In this document: piece by piece, positions 35,555 to 43,853 of the stretch
Numbering within the stretch: position 1 is the first letter of the stretch
Layout of the letters: each line of letters begins with the position of its first letter
Origin: JBCCXL01 sp039191605
GTDB lineage: Bacteria > Acidobacteriota > Thermoanaerobaculia > Multivoradales > JAHZIX01
Reading direction: 5' to 3'
DNA: 64,000 nt
NCBI GenBank assembly: GCA_039191605.1
Contig: JBCCXL010000013.1
Coordinates: 62,001-126,000, forward strand
Notes under the pieces: generated by a model
What the model was told of the DNA's origin: nothing
Seen by the model: only the letters and a program-made list of their open reading frames with translations
Databases searched by the model: none
Made by a program: the position numbers and the translations under genes

Positions 35555-36181
35555 ATGGTGCACCTCATGATCGATCCCAAGGCCGAATCCCTCGCTACTG
35601 ACTCCAAAGCTCAGCCTTCCTCCCCTATGCGTCACTCCCCGGTTCGTCGCTCCCGAGTTCATCATTGGGCCCGCCTGCTGGTGCTCTCCTGCTGCGTGAT
35701 GCTCGTCGCCTGCGGTGCGGCGCCGGTGGAGTCCATCGATCCTGAGGCGCGCCGCGCCGCGCCGGAGGTCGAGCTGCGGGACTTGGTCAGCGGTGATGTG
35801 ACCTCTCTGGAAGGCTATCGGGGCAAGGTAGTGCTCCTCGACTTCTGGGCCACCTGGTGTGGCCCGTGCAAGATTCAGCAGCGCATTCTCGACGAGCTTC
35901 ACGAGGAGATCGATGCCGAGGGCGTGGCCTTCTTGGCGATCAATACCGGGGAGGAGGACGACGAGGTTCGCCGCTACCTGCAGCGCACGCCCTTCCCCTA
36001 CCCGAACTTGATGGATTCCGAAGGCGTTGCCGCGGCGCGCTTCCGGGTCACCGGGTTGCCGACGGTGCTGGTGCTGGACGAGGAAGGGCGAATCGCCTAC
36101 GACCGGGTCGGAGTGACGGATAAGGACACCCTGCGCTCGATCCTCGAGCAGGAGCTGGGAGAGGCTGAGCCCGCCGGCTGA
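35555..36181 (+). CDS. TlpA-like thioredoxin-fold lipoprotein
   Basis: The 208-residue protein has an N-terminal hydrophobic segment with a lipobox (SCCVMLVACG; Cys near residue 52), so it is probably a lipoprotein facing the periplasm. The redoxin domain starts at APEVELRDLVSGDV and contains FWATWCGPCKIQ (CxxC ~103-106) and the cis-Pro in VTGLPTVLVLD. TlpA/ResA proteins reduce disulfides in apocytochromes or other exported proteins. It follows the ABC permease by 9 bp, so it probably belongs to the same operon. The N-terminal ~35 residues are long for a lipoprotein leader; an internal start such as ATG 35627 is possible. Confidence 0.88.
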   Translation: MVHLMIDPKAESLATDSKAQPSSPMRHSPVRRSRVHHWARLLVLSCCVMLVACGAAPVESIDPEARRAAPEVELRDLVSGDVTSLEGYRGKVVLLDFWATWCGPCKIQQRILDELHEEIDAEGVAFLAINTGEEDDEVRRYLQRTPFPYPNLMDSEGVAAARFRVTGLPTVLVLDEEGRIAYDRVGVTDKDTLRSILEQELGEAEPAG

Positions 36182-36252
36182 TCCGGTGGCCTAGCTGAAT
36201 GAACTTCCGCGGTCACGACAGGCGCTACCTCGGCGACCAGATCGCCGCGGGT

Positions 36253-36341
36253 CGGTGCCAGTCAGAAGGCGGTGCCAGTCAGAAGGCGGTGCCAGTCCGG
36301 AGTTGGTATCAGTCCGGAGGTATCAGTCCGGAGGTATCAGC
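36253..36341. repeat. Tandem repeat, 17-bp then 14-bp units, at the 3' end of the DUF4328 gene
   Basis: CGGTGCCAGTCAGAAGG occurs twice exactly (36253 and 36270), then diverged 17-bp units start at 36287 and 36304, a 14-bp unit at 36321 and a partial unit at 36335. The array includes the last codons and the TGA of the leftward DUF4328 gene, so a repeat unit supplies its stop codon. Confidence 0.9.
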
Positions 36342-37192
36342 GGCTGGAAACCGCTCGAATCTGCCTCTGAGTCCGAGTTCGGCTTTGCTCCTCCAGGCGA
36401 GGAGCCCTCAGCGTCCGTCGGTGGCTTGAGCTCGGGGCGCTGATAGATGCCGGAGACGTCCATGCCGCCGCGGCGTCGGCGCAGCAGGAAGGCTCGCACC
36501 GCCTGCCAGCGCTCGATCTGGCGGCGATCCAGGGTGCGGGTCACCACCAGGTTGAGCAGCAGCAGAGGAATCGCCGCCAGCACGCTGTAGAAGGCGAGGT
36601 CGAAAAACATCAGGGCGTCTTCCGGCGGTCCGTCCTCCAGCAGCAGAAATAGCGAGAGGAAGCTGGCGCTCACCATGCACAGCAGCCAGCAGAACCACCA
36701 TAGGGTGAGCAGGAAGCTGGAGGGAGCATTGCGCCAGGCGCTGAGATCGCCGGGATAGGACCCCGCATCGCTGGTCTTCCACAGCGTGGTGAAGATCAAA
36801 TAGGGCTTGACCCAGTGATAGACGGGTAGCAGGAAGCCCAAGAGCACCGTCGGGCCGCCGAGACCGTGATTAGCGGCCCGCAGGGTCTGGACGTTGGATG
36901 CCGCTCGGCCGCACCACAGAATCAGGGCGACGACGGCACCGAGGATCAGCAGGCCGGTTTGTAGGCTCTCCCGGGCGATGGCGGCTCGCAGCGCGGCGGC
37001 CTCGTCGGGCTGGAGATTGAGGCCGCTGGTGGAGGAGGCGTAGAGATCCAGCAGATCGCCGAGGAGCAGGGTGGCGGGGATCAGGGCCGCCACCGACACC
37101 AGCAGCACCAGCAGGCTCAGCAGGCCCCCGGTGGGGGGCTTGTGGATCAGGGCGTCGCCGCCTTCAGATCGGGGCGAATCGACAGAGCTCAC
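36323..37192 (-). CDS. DUF4328 domain membrane protein
   Basis: I choose a GTG start at 37192 because a perfect AGGAGG lies 9 nt upstream; an ATG 24 nt further out (37216) would place that site inside the gene. The 289-residue protein has several TM segments (LLSLLVLLVSVAALIPATLLL, LILGAVVALILWCGR, FLLTLWWFCWLLCMVSASFL, VLAAIPLLLLNLVVTRTL) and the DUF4328 core (CGRAASNVQTLRA, LLGFLLPVYHWVKPYLIF, LWKTSDAG). No function is known for the domain. Its C-terminal residues (PLIPPD) and stop are encoded by a tandem repeat. It looks monocistronic. Confidence 0.8.
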   Translation of the reverse strand: MSSVDSPRSEGGDALIHKPPTGGLLSLLVLLVSVAALIPATLLLGDLLDLYASSTSGLNLQPDEAAALRAAIARESLQTGLLILGAVVALILWCGRAASNVQTLRAANHGLGGPTVLLGFLLPVYHWVKPYLIFTTLWKTSDAGSYPGDLSAWRNAPSSFLLTLWWFCWLLCMVSASFLSLFLLLEDGPPEDALMFFDLAFYSVLAAIPLLLLNLVVTRTLDRRQIERWQAVRAFLLRRRRGGMDVSGIYQRPELKPPTDAEGSSPGGAKPNSDSEADSSGFQPLIPPD

Positions 37193-37336
37193 GGCACGGA
37201 TCCTCCTTCGCTCCATGGAACGGCGGGCGGTGGGGAGCGACAGACGCGGACGGCGATGAAATATCGGAGTTTGGCGGGGGAGGGCCTCGAGGATGCTACC
37301 AGCGGGTAGAGAGGGCCTGCAAGGCGAGGGCTCAAA

Positions 37337-37372
37337 GCAAAACTCCCGACGGGTTGCCCCGTCGGGAGTTTG
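37337..37372 (-). terminator. Intrinsic terminator of the ankyrin-PQQ gene
   Basis: AACTCCCGACGGG and CCCGTCGGGAGTT form a perfect stem with a 4-nt loop. Read on the minus strand it is followed by TTTTGCTTTG. It lies about 20 bp beyond the stop at 37394. Confidence 0.85.
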
Positions 37373-37393
37373 TCGGCGCCTAGACTCGTGAGC

Positions 37394-39322
37394 TTATTTT
37401 GAAGGCTGAGCCTGCGGGCGGGGGGCGGGAGGCGTGTGGAAGGCCTGGAGGTGATTCTGGGTGCGCACCAGCACGGTGCCGTCCACCAGCGCCGGGGTCG
37501 AGAGGATCGGTCCACCGCTGGGGTTGGTGGCCAGCAGCTCGAAGTCGAGGCCGGCGCGGATGACGAAAACGTCGCCGGTTTCGCTGGCGAGGTAGATCTT
37601 GCCGTCGGCGGCGATCGGCGAGGCGGCGAAGGTGGTGCGTCCGTTGCCGATGCGCTGACGGTAGATGCGCTCCCCGCTTTGCGCCTGGTACGCGCTGAAG
37701 ATCCCGTTGTCCGCCAGGATGTAGAGGATGTCCTGATAGACCAGCGGCGAGGTGTAGTACGGGCCGCCTTTCTTATGGCTCCAGGCGACATCCGCGTTGG
37801 AATCTTCGCTGGCGCCGAGGGAGATATCCCCTTCGGCGTCGGTGCGAATGGCGTAGATGGGCTTTAGGGGGCGGTAGCCGTTGCCGATGAAGATCAGGTC
37901 TAGGCCCACCACCGGGCTGGAGCCGGGGATCATCGAGTTGCCGGTGTTGAGGGTCCACAGCACCTCCCCGGTGCGGGCGTCGTAGCCGCGCAGAGCGTTG
38001 ACGCCGTTGGTCGCCAGCGCCGGGCCCTCGGGGCCGTCGTAGAGCACCGGGGTTCCCCAGCTGGGCAGCTCGTCCCGAGAGGTGCGCCAGCGCTCCTCGC
38101 CGGTTTCCAGGTCGAAGGCGGCGATGTAGGAATCCTCCTGGAGGTCCACCTGCACCACCACCGTGTCGTCCACCAAAATTGGGGAGCTGGCGGTGCCCCA
38201 TTGATAGCCGGGATCCGAGAAGAAGCCGGTGTCGAAGGTTCCGGCGTCCTGGCTCCACAGCAGCTCTCCGTCCACGGTGTAGCAGTACAGTCCGTGGGAT
38301 CCGAAGGAGGCGACGACGTATTTGCCGTCGGTGGCGGGAGTCTCGGTGGCGAAGGAATTCTTCAGGTGTCGCTGGTTCCGGGGTACTCCGGTGTGGGCCA
38401 CCTGACGCCACAGGATCTCGCCGCTGCTGCGGCTGATGGCGAGGACCTCGAAGGTGTGCTCCGAGGAGTCATCGGAGACGTCCATCGGGGTGACGGCGAA
38501 GCGCTGGACCTGGACGGTGCCGCCGATGGCGGTGGTGAGGAAGATTTTGTCGCCCCATACCGAAGGGCTGGAGTGGCCGTGGCCGGGAATCTCCGTAGAC
38601 CAAGCCAGTCCCTTGCCTTCGTCGGCGTTCCAGGAGGCTGGAGCGCGGCTGCCGTCGGCGATACCGGAGCCCCGGACGCCGCGAAATTGCGGCCAGCGGG
38701 GGGAGGCGTCGACGCTGCCGAGGGCCTGCTTCAGAGGCTCCATCAGCTGCGGCTGCTGCATCCGCTGGGCGAAGAGCATGGCGCCCTGGAGGGCCTCGGG
38801 GGAGGGGCCGCCGGTGAGCATGGCGGCCATGCAGGGCTCACAGCGGCGCATCACCGACCAGGCGAGAGGGCTTTGATTGGATTGCAGGTCTCGCGCCGAA
38901 ACATCGGCCCCCGCATCCACCAGCAGCTTCACCACCTCGGGGAAGCCGGCGGAGACGTGGAGAGCGGTGATCTGCAGCATGGTGGACTTGGCGTGGGGGC
39001 TGGCGCCAGCCTCCAGCAGCCGGGCGACCACCGGAGCGTGGCCCCGCTGGGCGGCGTAGAAGAGGGCGGTGGCGCCGTCGCGGAATTCCGCGTCGGCTTC
39101 AGCGCCGGCCTCGAGGAGAGCGCCGATGGCGTCGGCGTCGCCATCGCGGGCGGCATCCCAAAGGCGCTCTTCCAGGCTGTCTTCGCTCTCCTGGGCGGCC
39201 TCGGCCTCTTGAGCGAGGAGAGCGGTGGAGGACGCGCAGAGCATCAGCGCAGCGAGGACGGCGAGGAGTCGAGAACGGCGCCCGCGGCGGCGCGCTTTGG
39301 GGAGGGATGGATGGTGCCGCAT
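37394..39322 (-). CDS. Exported ankyrin-repeat protein fused to PQQ-type beta-propeller
   Basis: The ATG at 39322 is used because AAGGAG lies 9 nt upstream; two other in-frame starts lie further out. The 642-residue protein has a signal peptide (RSRLLAVLAALMLCASSTAL ... AQ), ankyrin repeats (~50-180; LWDAARDGDADAIGALLEAG, TALFYAAQRGHAPVVARLLE, TALHVSAGFPEVVKLLVDAG), then a PQQ-like beta-propeller (~220-630; WPQFRGVRGSGIADG, SSPSVWGDKIFLTTA, VAWSHKKGGPYYTSPLVYQD). The alcohol-dehydrogenase residues needed to hold PQQ are not evident, so it is probably a binding or scaffold propeller. It follows the TauE permease gene by 59 bp on the same strand. Function unknown. Confidence 0.85.
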   Translation of the reverse strand: MRHHPSLPKARRRGRRSRLLAVLAALMLCASSTALLAQEAEAAQESEDSLEERLWDAARDGDADAIGALLEAGAEADAEFRDGATALFYAAQRGHAPVVARLLEAGASPHAKSTMLQITALHVSAGFPEVVKLLVDAGADVSARDLQSNQSPLAWSVMRRCEPCMAAMLTGGPSPEALQGAMLFAQRMQQPQLMEPLKQALGSVDASPRWPQFRGVRGSGIADGSRAPASWNADEGKGLAWSTEIPGHGHSSPSVWGDKIFLTTAIGGTVQVQRFAVTPMDVSDDSSEHTFEVLAISRSSGEILWRQVAHTGVPRNQRHLKNSFATETPATDGKYVVASFGSHGLYCYTVDGELLWSQDAGTFDTGFFSDPGYQWGTASSPILVDDTVVVQVDLQEDSYIAAFDLETGEERWRTSRDELPSWGTPVLYDGPEGPALATNGVNALRGYDARTGEVLWTLNTGNSMIPGSSPVVGLDLIFIGNGYRPLKPIYAIRTDAEGDISLGASEDSNADVAWSHKKGGPYYTSPLVYQDILYILADNGIFSAYQAQSGERIYRQRIGNGRTTFAASPIAADGKIYLASETGDVFVIRAGLDFELLATNPSGGPILSTPALVDGTVLVRTQNHLQAFHTPPAPRPQAQPSK

Positions 39323-39381
39323 TGGAAGCATCTCCTTAGAGGGGAACGAGGGCCGGTGAGCGAGGGCGTATGAGCGTCGGC

Positions 39382-40443
39382 TCAAGAGGAGGCGGCCCCT
39401 GGGTTCGCATGAGGTCGAAGAATCTTGGGCGGAGTCTTGGGGCGATCGTGGGGCTGTCGGCCCTCACCGCTGATCGCCATCCAGCGGAAGAAGCACAGTC
39501 CGGCGATGAAGGCGCCGAGGCCGAAGAGGGCCAGGGTGGGCTTGCTCAGCACGTCGAGGACGAAGATCGCCCACACCGCCTGGATGCCGATGGAGGTGTA
39601 GAGCAGGCCGGCGATGAAGAGGCGGGATCGGCTCTTGATGAACCAGGCCCCGAGGGGGGCTCCCACCACCACCACCGGGATGCACACCGCCCAATAGCGC
39701 CAGGCTTCCGGCTCCAGGCCGGAGGTGCCGGCGAGGCCCTGCCAGGCGAAACCGACGCTGGCGTTCCAGGCCATCAGCACCACCGAGGTGGGGGTGGCGA
39801 TCTTTTCGGAGACCCGGAAGCGCAGGGTGAGCAGAGCGAAAGTCGCGATATCGAGGCCGGATCCGGTGATCGCCGTGATCATGCCGCCAACGGCGCCGGT
39901 GAGCAGCAGCAGGGCTCGCTGCCGAGGGCCGAATTCGAGGATGCCGGAGCTCACCTCCCGATCCTTGACTCGATTCAGCCAGAAGAGGGCAAAGGCGAAG
40001 GCGAGCCAGGTGGAGACGAAGAAGATCTTGGCGAAGGCGGGAGGGAGTCGGATGAACTCGAGGCCGAAGATGATGCCCATGGAGCCGCCGAGGCTGGCCC
40101 ATAGCAGGGCCCGGCGCTCCACCGGAATGCGCTGGGAGAAGATCGCCCAGGCGGCGGCGTTCATCCCCACCGTCTGAATCATCAGCGAGAAGTCTCGGGC
40201 GACGGAAGGAGCTAGGCCAAAGACCAGGGTCATCACCGGAAAGGCGACGGCGCCGCCCCCCTCGCTGGTGGCCCCGGCGATGAAGGAGCCGAAGACCATG
40301 GTCAGGCTCATGGCGCCATGGCTCAAGAAGAGATGCCACCAATCGCCGTGGATCATGGCGGTCAGCCAGACGCCCCAGATCAGCAGCAGCGGAGGCAGCC
40401 ATGGAGGAACCCGCCGGGTTGTCGGAGAGTGGCGGGTGGTCAT
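39382..40443 (-). CDS. TauE/SafE family membrane permease
   Basis: The 353-residue protein has about eight hydrophobic segments (for example GAMSLTMVFGSFIAGATSEG, LLLLTGAVGGMITAITGSGL and TLALFGLGAFIAGLCFF). GGAVAFPVMTLVFGLAP and the second-half TGSGLDIATFALLTLRFRVSE follow the inverted-repeat family pattern. TauE/SafE proteins export sulfite, sulfoacetate or related anions. AGGAG lies 8 nt before the ATG. The ankyrin-PQQ gene follows on the same strand, so the two probably form an operon ended by the terminator at 37337-37372. Confidence 0.88.
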   Translation of the reverse strand: MTTRHSPTTRRVPPWLPPLLLIWGVWLTAMIHGDWWHLFLSHGAMSLTMVFGSFIAGATSEGGGAVAFPVMTLVFGLAPSVARDFSLMIQTVGMNAAAWAIFSQRIPVERRALLWASLGGSMGIIFGLEFIRLPPAFAKIFFVSTWLAFAFALFWLNRVKDREVSSGILEFGPRQRALLLLTGAVGGMITAITGSGLDIATFALLTLRFRVSEKIATPTSVVLMAWNASVGFAWQGLAGTSGLEPEAWRYWAVCIPVVVVGAPLGAWFIKSRSRLFIAGLLYTSIGIQAVWAIFVLDVLSKPTLALFGLGAFIAGLCFFRWMAISGEGRQPHDRPKTPPKILRPHANPGAASS

Positions 40444-41003
40444 GGAAGGGCTCCTAGGGGTGAGAGTGAGAAGCTCTTGGAGAGCTGTGGCCTAGTAAGT
40501 GACCTAGCTAGGGGAACAGCGAAGGTCTTGCCTCATGGAGCCTCGCGGTTCCCGTCGGGGAGACCGAAGGGTCCGCTGCTAGCTTAAGGAGCGTGCCGGA
40601 AGGCGGACCAATTTGGTCCACGTCCGAATGAGCGATTGAATCTCTGGGCTCTCGGCACCTCCGTCCTTCGGCGCCTCCATCGGCAGGCTCTTGGCGCGGG
40701 GCTCTCGGCGTGGGGGACATCGACTGGGATGAGGAGACTTGGACAGAGGGCAGGAGGAGAACCTGGGAAAGGTAAACTCCCCCTGTTCTTCTTCGTCGTT
40801 CCCTCCAAGCGCCCGCCGCCGGCACGGCCGTCGGCGGCGGGCGATGCCTCGCGGGCAGCGTGATCACGCTGTGGGGCTACAGGAGGAATGGCGGCGGAAG
40901 GACGTTCTCAACACCCCGTCAGGGGTGCTTCGATCGATGTCTGCGGCAGGGGTGCCGCGGAGATCGAGGGCACGACAAGAAGAAGAAGAAGGAGATTGTT
41001 GTC
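40444..41003. other. Spacer upstream of the small membrane-protein gene
   Basis: No gene is supported. A long GC-rich hairpin lies near 40811-40845 (CGCCCGCCGCCG/CGGCGGCGGGCG) without a T-run. AAGGAG at the right end serves the ATG at 41004. No riboswitch could be confirmed. Confidence 0.45.
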
Positions 41004-41558
41004 ATGAAACGCACGATCATCGGTTCCCTGCTCGCCGCCCTGGTGGTCTTCACCTGGGGCTTTGTGTTCTGGAATGTGCTGCCGCCGGCCTGGTCGGTGC
41101 GCGCCCCGGTGGAGCAGGCGGACCAGCTCTCCGCTGAGCTCCAGAAGCATCTGCCGTCTTCCGGCACCTACGCTCTGCCCCATCCGGCGACCTTCGGCGG
41201 CGATACCGCCGCCGCGGGAGAGGCCTACCTCCAGGGTCCCATCGCTACCATCCAGTACCACGCGGAAGGTGCTCCGGTGGTTTCCGGAGGCAAGCTCGGC
41301 TCGGGCTTCGTTCACATCTTCATTACCGCTTTTCTCATCGCCACGCTCCTCGGGTGGGTGGCTTCCAGCGTGCCGAGCTACGGCGCCCGGGTAAAGGTGG
41401 TGGTGCTCGCCGGCTTCGCCGCGGCGTTCTTCGCCCACCTGGACGACCCCATCTGGTATCTCCATAGCTGGGGCTTTGAGTTCTACCACTTCGCCTACGA
41501 CTTCACCTCGTGGGTGATCTACGGCTTGATCCTGGGCAAATTCACCGGCGATAACTGA
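41004..41558 (+). CDS. Hypothetical membrane protein, ~4 TM
   Basis: The start at ATG 41004 follows AAGGAG at good spacing; a longer frame from 40860 is Lys/Arg-rich and unlikely. The 184-residue protein has an N-terminal TM (GSLLAALVVFTWGFVFW), a ~75-residue soluble loop, then three TM segments (HIFITAFLIATLLGWVAS, VKVVVLAGFAAAFFAHL, FTSWVIYGLILGKF). DDPIWYLHSWGFEFYHFAYD contains acidic, His and aromatic residues between the last two helices. I do not recognise the family. A strong terminator follows. Confidence 0.7.
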   Translation: MKRTIIGSLLAALVVFTWGFVFWNVLPPAWSVRAPVEQADQLSAELQKHLPSSGTYALPHPATFGGDTAAAGEAYLQGPIATIQYHAEGAPVVSGGKLGSGFVHIFITAFLIATLLGWVASSVPSYGARVKVVVLAGFAAAFFAHLDDPIWYLHSWGFEFYHFAYDFTSWVIYGLILGKFTGDN

Positions 41559-41660
41559 GCCGGGCCCCGCTTTTCGGCATCGCTCTTCTGGGTCGCTCTT
41601 CTGGGGCCTTCCATTGGGGCGCCTAACGAGAGCGCTGGGACAAGAAGCGCTCAGACAAAG

Positions 41661-41705
41661 AAGACCGGAAGCTCCCCTATGCGGGGCGGCTTCCGGTCTT
41701 TTCTC
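41661..41705. terminator. Bidirectional intrinsic terminator
   Basis: AAGACCGGAAGC pairs with GCTTCCGGTCTT around an internal CCCC/GGGG stem. T-runs follow on both strands (TTTTCT on plus, TTCTTTG on minus). It can serve both the small membrane-protein gene and the convergent enoyl-CoA hydratase gene. Confidence 0.85.
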
Positions 41706-41763
41706 GTTGGGCCCTCTCGAAGGAGGTTCTTCCGAGTTGGTCTCGTCGAATGGGAGCTGGTGC

Positions 41764-42576
41764 TCAGCGGCCGCGCCACTGGGGCTTGCGCTTCTCCAGG
41801 AAGGCGGCGACGCCCTCTTCTTTATCTTCGGTGGAGAAGGCGAGGCAGAAGAGGTCCCGCTCGTAGCGCATGCCCTCGTCTACCGGCAGGCGCTCGGCGG
41901 CGCGCACCGCCTCCTTGTTGAGGCGCAGGGCGACGGGGCTCTTGGCGGCCACCGCCTCGGCGAGCTGGAAGGTGCGTTGGCGCAGCTCGTCCGCCGGGAC
42001 CACCTGCTCTACGAGGCCGATGCGCAGGGCTTCCTGAGCGTCGATCATCTCGCCGCTGAGGCACAGTCGCAGGGTCTGGCCGGTGCCGATGAGCCTCGGC
42101 AGGCGCTGGGTGCCGCCGCCGCCGGGCAGCAGACCGAGGTTGACTTCTGGCTGTCCGAAGCGGGCGTCGTCGGCGGCGATACGGATATCGCAGCTGGAGA
42201 CCAGCTCACAACCTCCCCCGAGGCAATAGCCGCGGATCATCGCGATCACCGGCTTGGGGTAGCTCATCATGATGTCGAACATGCGGGGAAACTCCATCGC
42301 CTGGCGCTGGTCCACTGGGCTGCGGCCGGCGAACTCGCCGATGTCTGCGCCGGCGGCAAAGGCTTTCTCCCCCGCTCCGGTGATCACTACCACTCGCAGA
42401 GAATCATCCTCTCGAATCGACTCCAGATGGGCGAAGAGCTCCTGCTGGACTCGAGCGTTGAGGGCATTGAGCTTGTTGGGCCGGTTGAGGATCAGCAGGG
42501 CGATCCCGCCGTGACGCTCCAGCAGTACGGTGCCCGGGGCTTCAGGGTTGGTTGGATGGTCGTCGGTGGCAGTCAT
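41764..42576 (-). CDS. Enoyl-CoA hydratase/isomerase (crotonase) family protein
   Basis: The 270-residue protein has the crotonase oxyanion-hole motifs AAGADIGEFA and IRGYCLGGGCELVSSCD, and both catalytic glutamates seem present: E in GGCELV and E in FGQPEVNLGLLPGGGGTQRL. This fits a true enoyl-CoA hydratase acting in fatty-acid or amino-acid degradation; substrate chain length cannot be read. No other beta-oxidation gene is adjacent. GGGGAGG lies about 12 nt upstream of the ATG. Confidence 0.92.
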   Translation of the reverse strand: MTATDDHPTNPEAPGTVLLERHGGIALLILNRPNKLNALNARVQQELFAHLESIREDDSLRVVVITGAGEKAFAAGADIGEFAGRSPVDQRQAMEFPRMFDIMMSYPKPVIAMIRGYCLGGGCELVSSCDIRIAADDARFGQPEVNLGLLPGGGGTQRLPRLIGTGQTLRLCLSGEMIDAQEALRIGLVEQVVPADELRQRTFQLAEAVAAKSPVALRLNKEAVRAAERLPVDEGMRYERDLFCLAFSTEDKEEGVAAFLEKRKPQWRGR

Positions 42577-42920
42577 GGCGAGAGGGGCCTCCCCGGAGGT
42601 TGAGGGTCTTTAGAGCGGAGGTCTTGTGAGGGGGATCGGTACGGAAAAATCTCCGCGGATTGTTCCATGGCGCCTCGAAGCTGCTCAACATCGAGGGGAT
42701 TTGCCCGTAGAAGGGTGCCGAGGGCGCAGACTTCTTCTGACTTCCTCCGACTTCCCCCGAGCATCGCTTGACCCCTCCATGAGCCTGTCCTTAGAATCCA
42801 GGCGGCGACATTCGGGCTCGAGCGGCGGGTAATCCAGGGTGGGTGGAAGCAAACTCCTCTCCATTACTCTCTCTACCGCCGAAGATCTCGATCGCCACCC
42901 CGGAAGGGCTCAGGGGGTAA
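42577..42920. other. Divergent spacer with a short repeat
   Basis: This region separates the enoyl-CoA hydratase gene from the rightward small ORF. A 10-bp repeat lies at 42729-42758 (GACTTCTTCT, GACTTCCTCC, GACTTCCCCC). Nothing else is recognisable. Confidence 0.5.
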
Positions 42921-43055
42921 GTGAGCGTCCGGCGGTGGCGGGCCGACTCGCCTAAGCTGGCGGTCATTCCCCTCAAGCTGCGCTCCGACGGCCCGATCGA
43001 CGCCTTCGACCTGAGCTGGAGTCAGCTCCTCTACAGCATCCGCCTGCGGTCATGA
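42921..43055 (+). CDS. Small ORF (44 residues) coupled to the following gene
   Basis: A GTG at 42921, directly after an in-frame TAA, opens a frame that ends at a TGA overlapping the next gene's ATG (ATGA, 43052-43055). The peptide contains SPKLAVIPLKLRSDGPIDAF and DLSWSQLLYSIRLRS, which has the balanced composition of a real protein. AGGGGG lies 4 nt before the GTG, which is close. It could be a functional leader or small subunit, or the remnant of a larger gene. No family recognised. Confidence 0.45.
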   Translation: MSVRRWRADSPKLAVIPLKLRSDGPIDAFDLSWSQLLYSIRLRS

Positions 43056-43822
43056 TCACCGGCTACAACACCGACGTCCGGCACAACGACACCGTCTACC
43101 ACGTTCAGACGGAAGATAAAGGGACCTCCAATCCCTATATCGAGACCTTGGTGTATGTCGGGGGGCGGGTATTGGCGGCGAAGCGACACAACTACGCCCA
43201 GCTGCTGGCCGACGGCGGGTTGGAGAAAGACATCGTCGCGCTGATGGAAGGGCAGCATCGCCGTACTCTGATGGCGATTCGCAGCGGGAAGCTGGAGCAG
43301 AAGCTCGGCCTCGGGAGCGATTCCCAGAGCGCGGCGACGGTGCCGCCCCAGGGCTTGGGAGAGCCGGGCGGGATGGGTGCCTCCACCGAGGTGCGGCTGA
43401 CCGACGGTCGTCAGGTCTCCTTGAGCGGCAGCTCCGAGGTGATGCCGCCGCAGGATCTCCCTGCCAGCGGCGGAGATCGAACCCTGGATCAGGTGATCCT
43501 CGATTACTTGGCCAGTGAGGCGGATCAAGAACAGCTGCTGCTGATGATGGAAGGGGAGGAGTCTCTGGTGCCCGGTCGCCAAGGGGGGCTCTCCATTCGC
43601 ACCAGCTCCTCGAAGAGCGGACAGGCGGTCGCCGGGGTGCAGGTGGCGGTGCGGATGATCTCGACCTCCCAAGAGCCCGCCCTGCTGGGCCGCGGCGCGA
43701 CGGACACCGCCGGGGAGCTGCGTCTCAGTCTCGACATTCCGGTGTTGCAGGAAGGCACGGCGGCGTTGATCGTGACCGCCGACAGCGAGATCGGCACCGC
43801 CGAGATCAAGCACCTGCTCTAG
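43052..43822 (+). CDS. Conserved hypothetical protein (GYNTDVRH-type N-terminal domain)
   Basis: The 256-residue protein starts MITGYNTDVRHNDTVYHVQTE and continues IETLVYVGGRVLAAKRHNY, a domain I have seen as uncharacterised in Acidobacteriota and Deltaproteobacteria. A mid-region with Gln/Ser/Pro-rich linker leads to a C-terminal beta-rich domain (~180-256; LSIRTSSSKSGQAVAGVQVA), which looks Ig- or carboxypeptidase-regulatory-like. There is no signal peptide. It overlaps the upstream small ORF and is followed 31 bp later by the ThiS-like gene. Function unknown. Confidence 0.75.
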   Translation: MITGYNTDVRHNDTVYHVQTEDKGTSNPYIETLVYVGGRVLAAKRHNYAQLLADGGLEKDIVALMEGQHRRTLMAIRSGKLEQKLGLGSDSQSAATVPPQGLGEPGGMGASTEVRLTDGRQVSLSGSSEVMPPQDLPASGGDRTLDQVILDYLASEADQEQLLLMMEGEESLVPGRQGGLSIRTSSSKSGQAVAGVQVAVRMISTSQEPALLGRGATDTAGELRLSLDIPVLQEGTAALIVTADSEIGTAEIKHLL

Positions 43823-43853
43823 GCCGGTACTTGGCTGATGAGGGGCTAGATCG

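Noticed and set aside
40700..41003. Cobalamin-riboswitch-like leader before the small membrane-protein gene
   Set aside because: A GGGAAAGGTAAACTCC-like run is present near 40767, but no B12 box was found and the downstream gene is not a known B12 or cobalt gene.
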